DNA of 5,644 bases, taken from Accumulibacter sp. (GTDB taxonomy: Bacteria > Pseudomonadota > Gammaproteobacteria > Burkholderiales > Rhodocyclaceae). The position numbers and the translations under genes are program-made. Shown piece by piece: positions 1 through 5,644 of this stretch (positions are counted from its first letter, which is position 1; every line of letters starts with the position of its first letter). The notes beneath the pieces are model-generated. The model saw only the letters and a program-made list of their open reading frames with translations. It did no database searches and was not told the DNA's origin. The stretch spans positions 1 to 5,644 of the forward strand of contig JAIRZC010000213.1 in the NCBI GenBank assembly GCA_031267455.1, in the 5' to 3' direction.

Positions 1-1990
1 GACCGAAAAGCGGAAAAGAAGCCGCATAGCGGGCCAGCGCGAGCGCGAAGAGACCCACTCCGGCCCAAGGAAGCCAGTAAGCGGCGATCGTGACCGCGAG
101 GCAGAGGAACAGAGCCGCGTTGCGGACGCTTTTCGACAGGGAGAGTTCAACCGAGAGACGCCAGGCAAAAACGAGCAGACCGATCCCCGCGCCGACACCG
201 CACATCGAAAGTCCTGCGGAGAAGGGTTTGAACGATAACGGACTCAGTCCGATGACCATGAGCGCGATCAGAATTCCTTTCCGGTCGAGCGCGCGCAGTT
301 TCGTGGAAAGCGTACCGGAATTTTCCCAGAGCAGGACCAGCGTCGCGCTCAGCAGCGCGAAAAGCGCGAAAAACAGAATCTGGCGAAGGTCCGTGAAACT
401 TGCGGGGATTAAAAAATCGTCCGGGGTTCTGAAGAAAAAATGCCTGAACCTGCCGTAATCGAAAATGAAAAGGCTCAACTGCGCGAACGAAAGAAGAACG
501 ACGGCGATCGTCGCCAAAAAGCGATAGGCCTCGTTGCGCATCCAGAAGGCTGAAACGCCGAAGACAAGGATCGCGGGAATGAAGAGGGTTGTTTCAAGCT
601 CCAATTCGAGCACAAGGAGGAAGCTTATCGCGATAGCGGCCATAAGCGCGACGCATAGGGAGACCTGGCGGAGAAAGACGCCCTGCCTGCCGGAAATCGC
701 GATTCCGCCGAGGAGAAAGAAAAACGAAACGGCGACGGCGCCGGTGAGGGACTTGATGCCGATCAGTATGCACAGAAAAAACAGCGCGCCGATCAGTAGC
801 GGGACGACGAGCCACGCGCAGAAACCCACGAGCATTCGCGCGGCCCAGGGCGCCGATTTTTCCGCTCCGGACGATTCGGTCGACTCGAACGGCTTGGGCG
901 TCCTGGCTTCGCTTATCGTGTCGCGCAGGATGAAATTCAGGACGCGCAGGGAAAGCAAGGATGGCAAAACACCGGACGGCGCCGATTCGGGAGATGAAGA
1001 CGAGGCTGGCGTCTTTTCCGCTGTTTCTCCGTCTGCGCGCGTCTCGGATTTTTGCCTGTGCAGATGGGCCAGCAGTTTCCATGCGGCGCTGGAAAGACCG
1101 AGGATTACCGCCGCGACGAAAAGAAGATTGGCGATGGTGTCTCCGGAGGAGCGCGATTCGAAGATCGCCAAACCGACGAAAAGTTTCGTCGTGATCAGGA
1201 CGATCAGGCTCAAAAGCCCGACCGCAATCATGAAAAGATCATGTTTTACCCGGACGTACCAATATCCGCCTCCCGCCATCACACAAAGAAAAAGCAATCC
1301 GATACCAGCATTTGTCGCCAGTAAGTCTCCATCCCGGAAGATATGTTCCTCGGAGAGGATCAAGGTTACGCACGCGAGGAGAAGAGCGCCAATGCAACGC
1401 GGAATCCAGCGCGAGCGAAGAAAGGGAAGTTCTTTTCTCGAAAAATGGCGCGACGCCGTCTCAAAAGCCGCCCAGACAAAGGCATGCGAGCAGAGAAAAA
1501 ACAGGCGCATGTTTTGGGTAAAAAGAATCTGCCGCCAGTAAAACAAGGCCCAGAGCGTCGCGACGATCCAGAGGGTGAAAAACAGGCCGGATCGGCGGCT
1601 GAGCAGAAAGAGCGGAATGAGCCAGAGAGTCCAGGAGCGGAAAAGCTCCCACGCGTCGGCGCCCGTTTGGTAGACCTGACCATAGACGGCGAAAAGTACG
1701 CCGCCGAGGATTCCACAGAGCAAGAGACCGGCGTGTGTGAGCGAGCTGGAAAATCCGCGCAGAAAAGCCGGGAGCGCGGACGCGGCGATCAAGGTCCCGA
1801 TGAGTCCGAATTTGGCGAAAGCCGGGATTTCCGTCCAGTTGAATGCGAAAAAACACACGAGCGCCGCCGCGAAGAACAAGAGGCTCGACTGCGTCGCGAG
1901 GAAGCGCCAGAAAAGCCCCCAGGCCAAACGCCACCGTGGCGCGTCAGCGGAAACGGGTGGCGGCATTTTACCTGTCGTTTCAAAAAACAT
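1..1990 (-). CDS. DUF2157-DUF4401 fused multi-spanning membrane protein, partial (3' end outside the window)
   Basis: The frame stays open from an ATG at 1990 to the left edge, giving 663 codons without a stop; the C-terminus is missing. By eye the protein has roughly 18-20 hydrophobic segments. The N-terminal half carries the DUF2157 signature YGQVYQTGADAWELF (residues 103-117), preceded by a hydrophobic hairpin ending in FFAFNW (47-52). A polar, Ser/Glu/Lys-rich linker (about 311-382) leads into PWAARMLVGFCAWL (from about 383), which matches my memory of how DUF4401 begins. No catalytic residues are recognisable. The family has no established function; DUF2157, DUF4401 and GDYXXLXY-domain proteins are often neighbours, so a GDYXXLXY gene may follow beyond the edge. 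The start is supported by a Shine-Dalgarno GAGGGG seven bases upstream, overlapping the stop of the thioesterase gene. Family assignment is from recalled motifs; the function is unknown. Confidence 0.85.
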   Translation of the reverse strand, partial: MFFETTGKMPPPVSADAPRWRLAWGLFWRFLATQSSLLFFAAALVCFFAFNWTEIPAFAKFGLIGTLIAASALPAFLRGFSSSLTHAGLLLCGILGGVLFAVYGQVYQTGADAWELFRSWTLWLIPLFLLSRRSGLFFTLWIVATLWALFYWRQILFTQNMRLFFLCSHAFVWAAFETASRHFSRKELPFLRSRWIPRCIGALLLACVTLILSEEHIFRDGDLLATNAGIGLLFLCVMAGGGYWYVRVKHDLFMIAVGLLSLIVLITTKLFVGLAIFESRSSGDTIANLLFVAAVILGLSSAAWKLLAHLHRQKSETRADGETAEKTPASSSSPESAPSGVLPSLLSLRVLNFILRDTISEARTPKPFESTESSGAEKSAPWAARMLVGFCAWLVVPLLIGALFFLCILIGIKSLTGAVAVSFFFLLGGIAISGRQGVFLRQVSLCVALMAAIAISFLLVLELELETTLFIPAILVFGVSAFWMRNEAYRFLATIAVVLLSFAQLSLFIFDYGRFRHFFFRTPDDFLIPASFTDLRQILFFALFALLSATLVLLWENSGTLSTKLRALDRKGILIALMVIGLSPLSFKPFSAGLSMCGVGAGIGLLVFAWRLSVELSLSKSVRNAALFLCLAVTIAAYWLPWAGVGLFALALARYAASFPLFG

Positions 1991-1997
1991 TCCGATA

Positions 1998-2003
1998 CCC
2001 CTC
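1998..2003 (-). promoter_or_regulatory. Shine-Dalgarno site of the membrane protein gene, overlapping the thioesterase stop
   Basis: Read on the minus strand, GAGGGG lies seven bases before the ATG at 1990. Its first two bases are also the last two bases of the upstream TGA stop (2004-2002). This fixes the membrane protein start and suggests that ribosomes finishing the thioesterase re-initiate on the next gene, so both are probably translated from one mRNA. Confidence 0.7.
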
Positions 2004-2412
2004 AAGAACCTGCCTGGGAAAACCAAACGCGGAATTCATCGGGCAACGGAACCGATTTTCCCGTCAGGCGGTCGATCCAGACCATTTTCATTTGACCTTC
2101 CGCGTACAGGAGTTCGACTCCTTGCAAGCGGATTTCGTAAAGAGTGAAAAAGCTGCTCCTGCCCGGAGACGCGCAATACATCCGGACTTCGACGACACCG
2201 GGATAGGCCATCTGCCGAAAGAACGAGCAGGACGAGTTGACGACGACCGGCCCTTTATCCGTCGTCAGCGCGCGAAACGCGGATTTGCTGATGAATTCGG
2301 CGCAGGCCTGCTCCATATAGCGAAAATAGACCGCGTTATTGACGTGGCGGTAGGCGTCCATGTCGCCCCAACGCATCGAAATCAGGCAGGTATGCGCGTG
2401 AATTTTCGGCAT
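2002..2412 (-). CDS. Acyl-CoA thioesterase, 4HBT hotdog family (YbgC/FadM type)
   Basis: A 136-residue protein with the size and layout of a single hotdog domain. Near the N-terminus it has WGDMDAYRHVNNAVY (residues 15-29), the 4HBT active-site signature. By alignment with the Pseudomonas 4-hydroxybenzoyl-CoA thioesterase (D17), the second Asp of the motif, D19, would be the catalytic residue, and HVNN with a following Tyr is typical of YbgC/FadM-like enzymes. The family hydrolyses acyl-CoA thioesters in the cytosol; the substrate cannot be read from the sequence. I chose the ATG at 2412 because it places the motif at the usual distance from the N-terminus. An in-frame TTG at 2445 would add 11 residues, and neither start has a clear Shine-Dalgarno site. 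It lies between a secretion ATPase and a large membrane protein, and is probably cotranslated with the latter. Confidence 0.88.
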   Translation of the reverse strand: MPKIHAHTCLISMRWGDMDAYRHVNNAVYFRYMEQACAEFISKSAFRALTTDKGPVVVNSSCSFFRQMAYPGVVEVRMYCASPGRSSFFTLYEIRLQGVELLYAEGQMKMVWIDRLTGKSVPLPDEFRVWFSQAGS

Positions 2413-2601
2413 GGGATGGGTTGCATGAGCCGGATGAAAACTCAAAATAGATATCGTTTATAAATCGCCATCGACACGGAAACGAGTCGCGGACATGCCG
2501 GGGAACAGCGAAACGAGGTCGACACGCTCATCAGAGATTTGAAAAAACCGTGGGCCGAAAAACACCCTTTTGCCGATAAAATCTCCAGCTTCGCGAGCAT
2601 C
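2413..2601. other. Spacer between the ATPase and thioesterase genes
   Basis: The 189 bases hold no recognised gene. On the minus strand a short frame of 52 codons opens at 2600, one base after the ATPase stop, and ends at 2442 overlapping the alternative TTG start of the thioesterase. It has no Shine-Dalgarno site and its codon use is unremarkable. An AT-rich patch at about 2446-2466 could be the -10 region of a promoter for the thioesterase, but I see no convincing -35. No good hairpin plus T-run follows the ATPase gene, so readthrough into the thioesterase is possible. Confidence 0.4.
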
Positions 2602-4398
2602 TTATGCGCTTTCGGCCGGCGAAGCCACTTTATAGACTTCGGAAAGCGTCGTTATTCCCGCGACGATTTTCATTGCGCCGGAAATCCGCAAAGGTTTCAT
2701 CCCGGTACGGTAAGCCATGTCGCGAATTTTCTCGATATCGACGCCGTCGATGATCGCCTGTTTGATTTCCTTGGAAAGCAGAAGAATTTCATAAATTCCG
2801 ATTCGGCCGCGATAGCCGGTCATACGGCAATCCAGGCAACCGACAGGGTGGTAGAACTGTGTCGGGCGATTGGCTTTCCAGGGTGAAACGAGATGATCCC
2901 AGAGCGTATCCTCTTCCTCCGTGATCGGGGCGGGCTTTTTGCAATTCGTGCATAGAACGCGCACAAGACGCTGCGCCATGACGCCCAAAAGGGTTGCGCT
3001 GATCAGATAGGGCGGCAACCCGAGATCGATCAGGCGCGCGATGGCGGACGGCGCATCATTGGTATGCAGGGTCGAAAGGACCAAATGGCCGGTCAACGCC
3101 GCCTGAATCGCAACATCCGCCGTTTCACGGTCCCGGATTTCGCCGACCATGATGATATCCGGATCCTGGCGCATCAGGGCGCGAACGCCCTGGGCAAAGT
3201 CGAGATTGATCGCGCTCTGGGTTTGCATCTGGTTGAACGCCGGTTCGACCATTTCGATCGGATCTTCGATCGTGCAGACATTGACCTCCGGCGTCGCCAA
3301 ATGTTTCAGGGTCGAATAGAGCGTCGTCGTTTTTCCTGACCCCGTCGGCCCCGTCACGAGGATGATTCCGTTCGGGCTTTCCGACATCGCCTTCCAGCTG
3401 GCCTGATCGTCCGAGGAAAAGCCGAGGTCAGAAAAATTGCGCACCAGCACTTCGGGATCGAAAATACGCATGACGAGCTTTTCGCCGAAAGCGGTCGGCA
3501 TTGTCGAGAGCCGCAACTCCGCCTCCAGCCCGTCGGCGGTACGTGTTTTGATCCGCCCGTCCTGCGGTCTCCGCTTCTCGACCAAGTCCATTCGCCCCAG
3601 GAGCTTGATGCGACTGACCATTGCGGTCATCACGCTCATCGGAACCTGATATATCTGGTGCAACACGCCGTCGATTCGAAAACGCACGACTCCGAACTCG
3701 CGCCGTGGTTCGATGTGGATATCACTGGCGCGTTGCTCGAAGGCATACAGCCACAGCCAATCGACGATATTGACGATATGTTGGTCGTTCGCGTCGAACT
3801 GCTTGTTACTGCGGCCCAACTCGACCAGCTGCTCGAACGAGGAGATTCCGCCGGAATCGCCTCCCTGCTGCGAAGCTTTCTTGACCGAACGCGCCAGATT
3901 GTAGAACTCGACCAGATAACGCGCGACATCCTGCGGGTTGGCGAACACGCGACGGATGTTTTTCTTGATGATCGACTTGATTTCCCTTTCCCAGTCGCGC
4001 AGAAAGGGTTCTATCGTTGCGACGACGACTTCTTCGGCGAAGACCTGTACCGGCAGGACGCCGAAACGCGTCGCATACGCGCTGGACATGACTTCGGTCA
4101 CCGCGGTGAAATCGATCTTCAACGGGTCGATGTGGAAATACTCCAGGCCGATCCGACCTGCGAACCATTCGCTCAGGTACTCGAGCGTCAGTTCACGATT
4201 CGGCGGAACGAGGGATTTCCATTTTTGCTCGGAAATGACCGTCAGCGGATGATCCGTGACCCTTTTCAACCGGGATTCGGCAAGCAAAGCCTCCGCGCTC
4301 GACTTGCCGACCATGCCATCCTCTTCAAGATAACCGAGCGCTTCACCCAAGGTCAAACGGTGTTCGTTATGTACGGGTTCCCGAGGCTGTTTAGACAT
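2602..4398 (-). CDS. GspE/PulE/PilB-family type II secretion or type IV pilus assembly ATPase
   Basis: A 598-residue cytoplasmic hexameric-type ATPase that would power pseudopilus or pilus assembly at the inner membrane. The N-terminal ~170 residues resemble the GspE/MshE N-terminal domain. Then come ASDIHIEP (224-231), Walker A GPTGSGKTT (350-358), the Asp box TIEDPIE (376-382), Walker B DPDIIMVGEIRD (412-423) and the His box TGHLVLSTLHTND (436-448). Cysteine pairs at 483/486 and 521/524 form the four-Cys zinc pattern found in GspE and PilB but absent from PilT, so an extension ATPase is expected. The frame could start at 4506, but the first 36 residues would overlap a likely promoter and look non-coding, so I use the ATG at 4398; its Shine-Dalgarno site is weak. 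No gspF/pilC, pseudopilin or prepilin peptidase gene is in view, so secretion versus pilus function cannot be settled. Confidence 0.95.
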   Translation of the reverse strand: MSKQPREPVHNEHRLTLGEALGYLEEDGMVGKSSAEALLAESRLKRVTDHPLTVISEQKWKSLVPPNRELTLEYLSEWFAGRIGLEYFHIDPLKIDFTAVTEVMSSAYATRFGVLPVQVFAEEVVVATIEPFLRDWEREIKSIIKKNIRRVFANPQDVARYLVEFYNLARSVKKASQQGGDSGGISSFEQLVELGRSNKQFDANDQHIVNIVDWLWLYAFEQRASDIHIEPRREFGVVRFRIDGVLHQIYQVPMSVMTAMVSRIKLLGRMDLVEKRRPQDGRIKTRTADGLEAELRLSTMPTAFGEKLVMRIFDPEVLVRNFSDLGFSSDDQASWKAMSESPNGIILVTGPTGSGKTTTLYSTLKHLATPEVNVCTIEDPIEMVEPAFNQMQTQSAINLDFAQGVRALMRQDPDIIMVGEIRDRETADVAIQAALTGHLVLSTLHTNDAPSAIARLIDLGLPPYLISATLLGVMAQRLVRVLCTNCKKPAPITEEEDTLWDHLVSPWKANRPTQFYHPVGCLDCRMTGYRGRIGIYEILLLSKEIKQAIIDGVDIEKIRDMAYRTGMKPLRISGAMKIVAGITTLSEVYKVASPAESA

Positions 4399-4468
4399 GA
4401 GAGATTTCTGAAAGAATCCTTCCAAAGCGGGAAAGAAAAAAAAGTGGGAAAAGAGAAATAATGGCAAT

Positions 4469-4498
4469 ACTATAGCATCGCGGCACGAAAACGGATAA
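4469..4498 (-). promoter_or_regulatory. Candidate sigma-70 promoter with extended -10 for the ATPase gene
   Basis: On the minus strand TGCTATAGT (4477-4469) is an extended -10 element. A poor -35, TTATCC (4498-4493, three of six matches to TTGACA), lies 18 bases upstream. Transcription would begin near 4462, leaving a leader of roughly 65 bases before the ATG at 4398. The position argues against the longer ATPase frame starting at 4506. This is a motif match only. Confidence 0.45.
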
Positions 4499-4591
4499 GC
4501 GGTCATGAATGAGCATGAAAATGTACCGGCATGCCACCTTGCGTTTCGAAAAATCCAACATCTATTTCAATCGCCGTATACAAAAAACGCG

Positions 4592-4639
4592 CGATCGATA
4601 CAATCCGCAGGACGCCGCCCAACGGGCGGATTTCGATCG
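4592..4639 (+). repeat. Nested inverted repeats in the leader of the exported-protein gene
   Basis: Two alternative hairpins share bases. The compact one is CCGCCC (4615-4620), loop AAC, GGGCGG (4624-4629), a perfect six-pair GC stem. The larger one pairs AATCCGC (4602-4608) with GCGGATT (4626-4632) and is flanked by CGATCG at 4592-4597 and 4634-4639. Because 4626-4629 is used in both, only one can form at a time. The structure ends four bases before the Shine-Dalgarno site, so it could affect translation, or the palindrome could be a protein-binding site. The region upstream (4399-4591) holds the divergent ATPase promoter and, for the plus strand, only a weak -10-like TATACA at 4577-4582. 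Confidence 0.5.
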
Positions 4640-4642
4640 AAT

Positions 4643-4647
4643 GAGGG
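4643..4647 (+). promoter_or_regulatory. Shine-Dalgarno site deciding the start of the exported-protein gene
   Basis: GAGGG lies five bases before the ATG at 4653. The frame is open further upstream, with ATGs at 4509 and 4641, but only the start at 4653 combines a ribosome binding site with a signal peptide at the very N-terminus. Confidence 0.65.
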
Positions 4648-4652
4648 TTGCC

Positions 4653-4976
4653 ATGAAAAAATCCATGTTTGCCGTGTTCTCCATCGCCTTTTTGCTCTCG
4701 ATGGGCGCTTTCGCGCAATTGGGTCCCGCCGGTGTTCCGGGCGCGCCTGGACTCGCGCCCGACAATGAGGAAGCCGCGAGCGCGCCGGTCAAGCCCCGGC
4801 GCGCCTTGAAGGACTGCTCCAAATCCAAAAATATCAAGCAATGCAAAACCCAGCAGAAGGCTCGAAAAACCAAAAAAGCCAGACAGACAAAAAAAAGCCC
4901 GCAGGCGGCGGGAAAAACGCGGAGAAACGCCGTAAAACCGACGGATGATGAACGCAAAAACGCCTCCGGCACATGA
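4653..4976 (+). CDS. Small, highly basic exported protein of unknown function
   Basis: The 107-residue product starts with a typical Sec signal peptide: MKKS, a hydrophobic stretch (residues 6-17), then AFA before a likely signal peptidase I cut after residue 21. The mature part opens with a short collagen-like Gly-X-Y run, GPAGVPGAPG (24-33), then an acidic patch (37-40). From about residue 47 it becomes a Lys/Arg-rich tail, with 22 basic residues among 56. Two cysteines (55 and 64) could form a disulfide in the periplasm. I do not recognise a family; small Lys/Arg-rich periplasmic proteins with a pair of Cys are common in betaproteobacteria. Transcription is divergent from the ATPase, and the leader has possible hairpins. 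Its stop TGA abuts the stop of the opposing glycosylase gene, and its Lys codons contain the terminator of that gene. The signal peptide, ribosome site and composition make it a likely real gene. Confidence 0.7.
   Translation: MKKSMFAVFSIAFLLSMGAFAQLGPAGVPGAPGLAPDNEEAASAPVKPRRALKDCSKSKNIKQCKTQQKARKTKKARQTKKSPQAAGKTRRNAVKPTDDERKNASGT
4889..4912 (-). terminator. Intrinsic terminator for the glycosylase gene, inside the opposing coding sequence
   Basis: Read on the minus strand: CCCGC (4912-4908), a five-base loop, GCGGG (4902-4898), one C, then eight T (4896-4889). This is a classic rho-independent layout with a short stem, placed 65-88 bases after the glycosylase stop at 4977. The T-run is the complement of Lys codons of the exported-protein gene. 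On the plus strand the same hairpin is followed by A residues, so it should act only in the minus direction. Confidence 0.7.
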
Positions 4977-5519
4977 TCAGGCGCCGAAAATCCCCTCCCG
5001 CCAACGTCTTTTTTTTTCTTCGAACTTAAGAGTATAAGCCGGACTTGTCGATGGAAGAACGCAGGTCGCGTAAGCCTGTTCCGAAAACCATCGCTCGAAT
5101 TTCCCCGACGTTTTTCCGTTGAAACAAACGCGTTTTATGCATGGCGCGGCTTTTCGCAAGACAGAAAAATCGTTCGGCTCCGCCGATGTGATCGCGGAGT
5201 CGAGCGCGCCTTCGCGCGCGCAGCGGCGATAAACGTCCCAGACGCCGATTCCATGCCGCAGCAAGCCGCGCCGCTTATCGGGGTAATCGAATTCGGTCAG
5301 CGCCTCACCCAAAAGATCGCTCATGATTCGCCAAAACTGGTTCTGCCGATGGGCATAGTAATTCCGCGCGGCAAGCGACGCGGGCGAAGGAAAGCTTCCG
5401 AGAATCAGCGTTTTTACGGCGGCATCGAGAATCGGCGGCAAGCCCTCCAGAAGAGTGTCGGGCGGAATGGGCCGAAGCGAAAAAAGCGGGAGACGAGAGC
5501 GATTTTTCACGGATTTCAC
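4977..5519 (-). CDS. DNA-deoxyinosine (hypoxanthine) glycosylase, uracil-DNA glycosylase superfamily
   Basis: A 180-residue base-excision repair enzyme expected to remove hypoxanthine (deaminated adenine) from DNA. Motifs in order: GSFPSPASL (41-49), YYAHRQNQFW (54-63), GIGVWDVYRRC (90-100), PNDF (115-118), FNG (133-135) and LPSTSPA (155-161). The first and last correspond to the active-site motifs 1 and 2 of the superfamily, and the set matches the hypoxanthine DNA glycosylase branch (family 6) rather than classical Ung or Mug; assay data would be needed for substrate. Length fits the family, and the C-terminus is rich in Lys/Arg. The start is GTG at 5519; another GTG lies three codons later, and no Shine-Dalgarno site is obvious for either. 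An in-frame stop upstream (5564-5562) limits further extension. It lies 42 bases after the end of a partial upstream gene, probably the same transcript, and ends with an intrinsic terminator. Confidence 0.9.
   Translation of the reverse strand: MKSVKNRSRLPLFSLRPIPPDTLLEGLPPILDAAVKTLILGSFPSPASLAARNYYAHRQNQFWRIMSDLLGEALTEFDYPDKRRGLLRHGIGVWDVYRRCAREGALDSAITSAEPNDFSVLRKAAPCIKRVCFNGKTSGKFERWFSEQAYATCVLPSTSPAYTLKFEEKKRRWREGIFGA
4980..5017 (+). terminator. Weak candidate terminator for the exported-protein gene
   Basis: Four bases after the stop codon, GGCG (4980-4983) can pair with CGCC (4999-5002), and a run of nine T follows at 5009-5017. The stem is only four pairs with a 15-base loop and a six-base gap before the T-run, so it is a poor intrinsic terminator. 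The T-run is the complement of Glu-Lys-Lys-Arg codons near the end of the glycosylase gene. Confidence 0.25.
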
Positions 5520-5561
5520 GCGAATCGCCGGGAAACGACGGGATGCCTTCCCAGCAAGCGA

Positions 5562-5644
5562 TTAGGCACGGTACGGCAATCCGCGGGGCAGGCGGACGCC
5601 CGAGTCGACCGTTTCACCGGAATTTTTCGCATTTTCGAACCAGT
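5562..5644 (-). CDS. 3' end of an unidentified gene (5' part outside the window)
   Basis: From the right edge one minus-strand frame reads 26 codons to a TAA at 5564-5562, ending DSGVRLPRGLPYRA. Its codons (GTC, GAC, GGC, CGC, CTG, CCC, GCC) match the third-position bias of the neighbouring genes better than the competing frame. I do not recognise the protein. A second frame also stays open from the edge and stops at 5518-5516, overlapping the glycosylase GTG as GTGA; its codon use is less typical, but it cannot be excluded. Confidence 0.4.
   Translation of the reverse strand, partial: WFENAKNSGETVDSGVRLPRGLPYRA

Noticed and set aside
534..1541. Long plus-strand open frame (335 codons) opposite the membrane protein gene
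   Set aside because: It is antisense to a continuous hydrophobic coding frame with recognisable DUF2157/DUF4401 motifs. Its product is an Arg/Lys/Ser-rich sequence without any domain, typical of a shadow frame.
2521..2580. Possible terminator after the ATPase gene (T-runs in the minus direction)
   Set aside because: T-runs are present, but the adjacent sequence gives at best a three-pair stem, so it does not qualify as an intrinsic terminator.
3658..4461. Plus-strand open frame (267 codons) opposite the ATPase gene
   Set aside because: It lies almost entirely antisense to the well-supported ATPase and mirrors its codon bias; no motif or ribosome site supports it.
4399..4506. 36-residue N-terminal extension of the ATPase
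   Set aside because: It contains the likely promoter and a homopolymer-rich stretch, and it would put a hydrophobic segment on a cytoplasmic ATPase. The family normally starts near the chosen ATG.
4509..4652. 48-residue N-terminal extension of the exported protein
   Set aside because: It would bury the signal peptide in the interior of the protein; the ATG at 4653 has its own Shine-Dalgarno site.
5204..5219. Perfect GCGCGC hairpin with a four-base loop
   Set aside because: It lies inside the glycosylase coding sequence, encodes conserved-looking residues, has no T-run, and is far from either gene end; most likely a by-product of GC-rich codons.
5628..5644. GGTTCGAA on the minus strand, resembling a tRNA T-loop
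   Set aside because: The bases after the loop do not complete a T-stem, and no acceptor or anticodon stem can be built around it.

Overview
The window looks like an ordinary chromosomal segment of a Gram-negative proteobacterium, moderately GC-rich with GC-leaning third codon positions. A Burkholderiales-type betaproteobacterium would fit the gene families, but that is an impression from family content, not something the sequence proves. There is no phage, transposon, CRISPR or RNA-gene signature.

Left and centre (1-4398, minus strand): three genes point the same way. First is a GspE/PulE-type secretion or pilus assembly ATPase (4398 to 2602), complete with Walker A, Walker B, His box and a four-cysteine zinc-site pattern. 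After a 189-base spacer comes a small hotdog-fold acyl-CoA thioesterase of the YbgC/FadM type (2412 to 2002). Eleven bases later comes a very large polytopic membrane protein (1990 to the left edge, 663 codons seen, 3' end missing). It joins a DUF2157 module to a DUF4401 module through a hydrophilic linker. The last two genes are probably translationally coupled, because the Shine-Dalgarno site of the membrane protein overlaps the thioesterase stop codon. A plausible extended -10 promoter sits 71 bases upstream of the ATPase start.

Centre right (4399-4976): a divergent intergenic region precedes a plus-strand gene for a small, very basic exported protein (107 aa). Its leader can form two mutually exclusive hairpins just upstream of the Shine-Dalgarno site.

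Right (4977-5644, minus strand): a DNA-deoxyinosine (hypoxanthine) glycosylase of the uracil-DNA glycosylase superfamily, preceded by what looks like the last 27 codons (stop included) of another gene. The glycosylase and the exported-protein gene converge with zero spacing: their stop codons form the palindrome TGATCA. A good intrinsic terminator for the glycosylase lies inside the coding sequence of the opposing gene.

I see no convincing new multi-gene system. The points most worth attention are the interlocked tail-to-tail gene pair with its terminator encoded in a lysine-rich protein tail, the alternative leader hairpins, and the DUF2157-DUF4401 fusion coupled to a thioesterase.
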